Part shown: positions 61,346-64,000 of the stretch, piece after piece | How the letters are laid out: each line of letters opens with the position of its first letter | How positions within the stretch are numbered: the stretch's first letter is position 1 | Translations under genes and position numbers: made by a program | Source of the DNA: GCA-003244245 sp050699715 | Lineage (GTDB): Bacteria; Actinomycetota; Actinomycetes; Mycobacteriales; Pseudonocardiaceae | Assembly (NCBI GenBank): GCA_050699715.1 | Contig: JBOHFR010000018.1 | Location: 12,950-76,949, forward strand | Direction: 5' to 3' | Length of the DNA stretch: 64,000 bases | The notes under the pieces: model-generated | Told to the model about the DNA's origin: nothing | Database searches by the model: none | What the model saw: only the letters and a program-made list of their open reading frames with translations

Positions 61346-62116
61346 GAGCATCCCGTACAAGCTCAGTGCCGCCGGGTCACCGGCTCCCATCCTCGGGGAG
61401 AGCCATCGGGCGGCGACCTCGCCCAGCTCCACGGCGTCGTCAAACCGACCCACCGCTAGCAGGGCGTGGGTGCCCGACCGGGCGGCTGAGGCCAGGACCA
61501 ACGGGTTGTCTGATTCGTCGGCGGCATGCATGGCCCGTTCCGCCGCGATCCACGCGAGATCGGCCTCACCGATCTTGCTCAGCGTGGTCGCGGCCAGATG
61601 GTGAATCCGTGCCGTGACCACGGCACAGGACCGCCGGTACCCCGCATCGTCGGCCGACGCGGCTTCCATCTGGTGACTCGTCGTGATCAGGCCAGGCAGC
61701 GCCGCCACGACCCGACCAAGGTCACCGTTTTGGTAGCTCGACCACACGCCCTCGGCCAGCCGCGCCACCGGAACTGGATCGATGTACTCCAGCGGCATTG
61801 ACGACGAGAACAACGTTCGAGACAGCCGCTGGGGAGCCATCAACGCGTCCCGGATCGCCGGAACGTCGTCGTACTCCTGTTCGTCCTCCATCAGAACGGG
61901 CTCACCCAGCAGATCACCGAGCGTGACGCGAAGCGCCCGCGCCAGGTCTATGAGCACATCGAGGCGGCGAATCTCCCGCTCGCCACGCTCGATCTTGCTC
62001 AGCCAGTTCTCAGTACGACCCACCAAGTTAGCGAGAACAACCTGTGACAGTCCGCGCCGGCGCCGGTAGAAGGCAATCCGCTCGCCGATGCTCAGCTGAT
62101 CACCTGCACCGCGCAT
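61346..62116 (-). CDS. XRE-type HTH/TPR regulator, 3' end lost in gap
   Basis: 257 residues remain of an expected 400 or so. ERIAFYRRRRGLSQVVLANL and VGRTENWLSKIERGER form the helix-turn-helix; the TPR-like domain follows (LAEGVWSSYQNGDLGRVV...) until LSLYGML at the gap. The missing part should contain the FGPTNV motif seen in the fragments elsewhere in this window. It diverges from the peptide/methyltransferase genes and may control them. Confidence 0.82.
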
Positions 62117-62513
62117 GTCCCCACGCTATCAGCGGTTTCCGACCGGCCCGCCTGATAGTGCGGGGAACCCGGCAGTGTGGCACAGCCGGATTTTAAGATC
62201 AACGGTGTAACTCCCCAGATGGGGAGACACCTGTGACCGTTGCGGATCATGGTGTTCGGACTTATCCCTATTGCATGAGTCCGCCGGTGAACGGGGGTAT
62301 ACGACGACCTGGTGGTCGGAGGCCGCGCGACGACCTCGACGGAAAGCAACGCATTGGCTACCGGAGCGGTTCCCGACTGGTCGGTGGCGGAGGATCGGGA
62401 CAGGATCCCGAACGGGCTGCCGCTGGCCGGTGAAGAGCCAGCAGCGGCGGATGGTTGCGCTGGCTGCCAGCGGGCGCGAGGCTGTCAGGGTTCACCAGCG
62501 GAGGGGAACTGGC
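62117..62513 (+). other. Upstream region of the peptide gene
   Basis: About 400 bases between the divergent regulator and the peptide gene. It contains the CTCCCC/GGGGAG hairpin. A GTG frame (62233-62433) reads VADHGVRTYPYCMSPPVNGG and then becomes low-complexity, so it might be a small upstream gene or a remnant, but I cannot support it. Confidence 0.3.
62211..62226 (+). promoter_or_regulatory. Short dyad in the divergent intergenic region
   Basis: CTCCCC-AGAT-GGGGAG, six-bp arms with a four-base loop. It lies 95 bases upstream of the regulator start and before the peptide gene. It may be an operator for the divergent regulator. Confidence 0.3.
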
Positions 62514-62666
62514 ATGGCGAGACATGAGATGCCACCGCAGGGTTCCGAGCAGGACGGCAAAGTGGAGCTTGATGCGGCGGGCCTGGCCAAGCTGGCGAAG
62601 GAACCCGAGGGTGGCCAGCACTCGGCGGCTGAGGATGAGGACGACCCCGACGAGACTGAGGAGTGA
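62514..62666 (+). CDS. Acidic 50-residue peptide, possible RiPP precursor
   Basis: 50 residues: MARHEMPPQGSEQDGKVELD, then AAGLAKLAKEPEGGQHSAAE and a run of Asp/Glu with one Thr near the end (DEDDPDETEE). GGAGG lies about ten bases before the ATG. The stop overlaps the methyltransferase start by four bases (GTGA). A small peptide with an acidic or Thr-containing end coupled to a PIMT-like methyltransferase fits a precursor of the ATP-grasp (graspetide-type) class, whose side-chain esters and amides use Glu/Asp. No maturase is in the window, so this is inference. Confidence 0.55.
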   Translation: MARHEMPPQGSEQDGKVELDAAGLAKLAKEPEGGQHSAAEDEDDPDETEE

Positions 62667-63952
62667 CCGATGCCGCGGCGTCGGGGGCGCCTCTCACCGC
62701 GCCTTGGCCGTCGAGGCTGCTGGCGGAGCTAATCAATGGCCTCTCGAACGGCGGGGCGTTGACCCCTGACTGGCACGCGGCGTTCCTTGCGGTGCCCCGC
62801 CATCTCTTCGTTCCTGATCTGGTGTGGCGCGGCGGTGAGGACGGCTGCGGCCCACGACCGGTCCGGCGGGGCGAGCAGCCGGATGCGTGGCTGGAGATGG
62901 TGTATCGGGATGAGCCGGTCATCACCCAGATCAACGACGGAGCACCCCCGACTGGATCACCGGAGTCGATAGCGGTGCGTCACACCGTCTACACCAGCTC
63001 GACGAGCATGCCGAGCGTCGTCGCGGAGATGCTCACCGCGCTGCGGGCCGAACCCGGGATGAACGTGCTGGAGATCGGCACCGGTACCGGGTGGAACACC
63101 GCGCTGCTCGCCCACCGGCTCGGCGGTGAGCACGTCACCTCGGTAGAGATCGACCCGCACATCAGCGCACACGCCCAGAAAGCACTCGCTGAGGCCGGGT
63201 ACGGCGCGGTCACCGTGCTCACTGGCGACGGCGCTCTCGGCCACCCCCGGCGGGCACCCTATGACCGGGTGATCTCCACCGCCTGCGTCTACCAGGTGCC
63301 CTACTCCTGGATCGCCCAAACCCGGGCTGGCGGACTGGTCCTCACCCCGTGGGCCACCGAGTACCACAACGGGCACCTCCTCGCGTTGACCGTGGCCGGT
63401 GATGGCACCGCCACCGGCGGGATCGTCGGCAAGACCTCGTTCATGACGGTCCGTGACCAGCGCATCCCCTGGACTCCGCTCTCCGCGATCGTCACCGATG
63501 ACAGCGAAGGGTGCGCCGAGGAGAAGCTCAGCAGGCGCCACCCCCGCCACTACGTCGCCAGCTACGACGTCAGGACCGCGATCGGAGTCCAGGTGCCGCG
63601 CTGCATCCCCCGCTACACCCCACCCGAGGCCGAGGACCCGGACGGGATCCTGTGGCTGCTCGACCAGTGGTCACACTCCTGGGCAGCGATACACCACCGA
63701 CCTGATCAGCCCGGACCGTACCGGGTCCGTCAACACGGTCCTCGACGACTGTTCGACGAGGTCAGCACCGCCTACCGGAGCTGGAAAGCCGCCGGAAAAC
63801 CCCCAGCGCACACCTGGCGCATCACCATCACACCACACGGCCAGCAAGCCGAACTCACGGAAAGCGATGCCAACCACGGAATGTTCCGCTCTCGTCTCCC
63901 ACACCCAGCCGTCATGTCAACCCCTGACGGACTTCCGGAGGCAACCACTTAG
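62663..63952 (+). CDS. PIMT-like methyltransferase (peptide-maturation type)
   Basis: 429 residues. The N-terminal ~120 residues (LTPDWHAAFLAVPRHLFVPD) and the class I AdoMet motif VLEIGTGTGWNTALLAHRLGG are typical of protein-L-isoaspartate methyltransferases. The C-terminal extension of over 150 residues (HSWAAIHHRPDQPGPYRVRQ) is not in housekeeping PIMT. Homologues with this layout occur in RiPP clusters with ATP-grasp enzymes or FxLD-type peptides, from family knowledge. It is coupled to the small peptide gene, so the peptide is the likely substrate. Confidence 0.78.
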   Translation: MTDAAASGAPLTAPWPSRLLAELINGLSNGGALTPDWHAAFLAVPRHLFVPDLVWRGGEDGCGPRPVRRGEQPDAWLEMVYRDEPVITQINDGAPPTGSPESIAVRHTVYTSSTSMPSVVAEMLTALRAEPGMNVLEIGTGTGWNTALLAHRLGGEHVTSVEIDPHISAHAQKALAEAGYGAVTVLTGDGALGHPRRAPYDRVISTACVYQVPYSWIAQTRAGGLVLTPWATEYHNGHLLALTVAGDGTATGGIVGKTSFMTVRDQRIPWTPLSAIVTDDSEGCAEEKLSRRHPRHYVASYDVRTAIGVQVPRCIPRYTPPEAEDPDGILWLLDQWSHSWAAIHHRPDQPGPYRVRQHGPRRLFDEVSTAYRSWKAAGKPPAHTWRITITPHGQQAELTESDANHGMFRSRLPHPAVMSTPDGLPEATT

Positions 63953-64000
63953 TCTTGCCGCAAGTCAGGCAGAGGGTCGGGGACGAGGGACGATAACGAC

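Overview
The window is GC-rich chromosomal DNA from a mycothiol-producing actinomycete, most likely of the Pseudonocardiales/Mycobacteriales group. The evidence is pervasive high-GC codon use, GTG starts, a mycothiol S-conjugate amidase gene (mca), and two blocks whose gene order matches Mycobacterium tuberculosis from memory: cbs-pra-metB...greA-DUF4307-mca-DUF255 (about Rv1077-Rv1084), and beta-propeller/rhlE/ferritin-like/DUF3107/TetR/DUF3152/moeZ (about Rv3206c-Rv3212). The record contains one 100-N assembly gap at 61246-61345. No rRNA, tRNA, CRISPR array or transposase was recognised.

Layout. 0-13 kb is conserved core: PRC-barrel proteins, a Bax inhibitor-1-like protein, transsulfuration (cbs, metB), threonine dehydratase, greA, mca, a DUF255 thioredoxin-fold protein and an O-methyltransferase. 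13.1-14.0 kb holds two decayed fragments of one HTH/TPR regulator family. 14-30 kb is core again: Mrp, an acyl-CoA dehydrogenase, PHP and RecB-like proteins, a DEAD-box helicase operon, an inserted two-component system, TetR, a DUF3152 metzincin-like protein and MoeZ. 30.2-31.2 kb has a VapBC module. 31.6-37.9 kb is nitrate/nitrite metabolism: narK, nirB, nirD, a uroporphyrinogen-III synthase fused to a winged-helix domain, and a CbiX/SirB-like chelatase for siroheme. 53.0-59.8 kb carries narGHJI on the minus strand.

Between these two nitrogen blocks (37.9-53 kb) lies a mosaic accessory region. It holds a fused antitoxin/toxin remnant, a decayed second copy of narJI, an excisionase-like/PIN toxin-antitoxin pair, a 646-residue protein of unknown function with a DNA-binding-like N-terminus and a small membrane partner, a VapBC pair, and an AAA/DUF234 ATPase. 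A third copy of the narI 3' end follows, then a three-gene oxygenase cassette (JmjC/cupin, DUF3865-type haem-oxygenase-like diiron protein, GFA/CENP-V zinc protein), a HAD phosphatase, a frameshifted HTH regulator and small Cys-rich proteins. Copies of the narI 3' end bracket the modules, which suggests repeated duplication, insertion and deletion at this end of the nar operon.

The right end (60.4-64 kb) has a flavoprotein and an HTH regulator, both cut by the gap. Divergent from the regulator are a 50-codon acidic peptide gene and a translationally coupled PIMT-like methyltransferase, which resemble the start of a ribosomal-peptide (ATP-grasp/graspetide-like) cluster continuing past the window.

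The best candidates for an undescribed system are the oxygenase cassette at 46.3-48.9 kb, the peptide/methyltransferase pair at 62.5-64 kb, and the 41.2-43.4 kb two-gene unit with its paired upstream dyads. Several accessory modules also share a promoter design: an apparent -10 hexamer ending about six bases before the start codon, with dyads or iterated repeats at the promoter.
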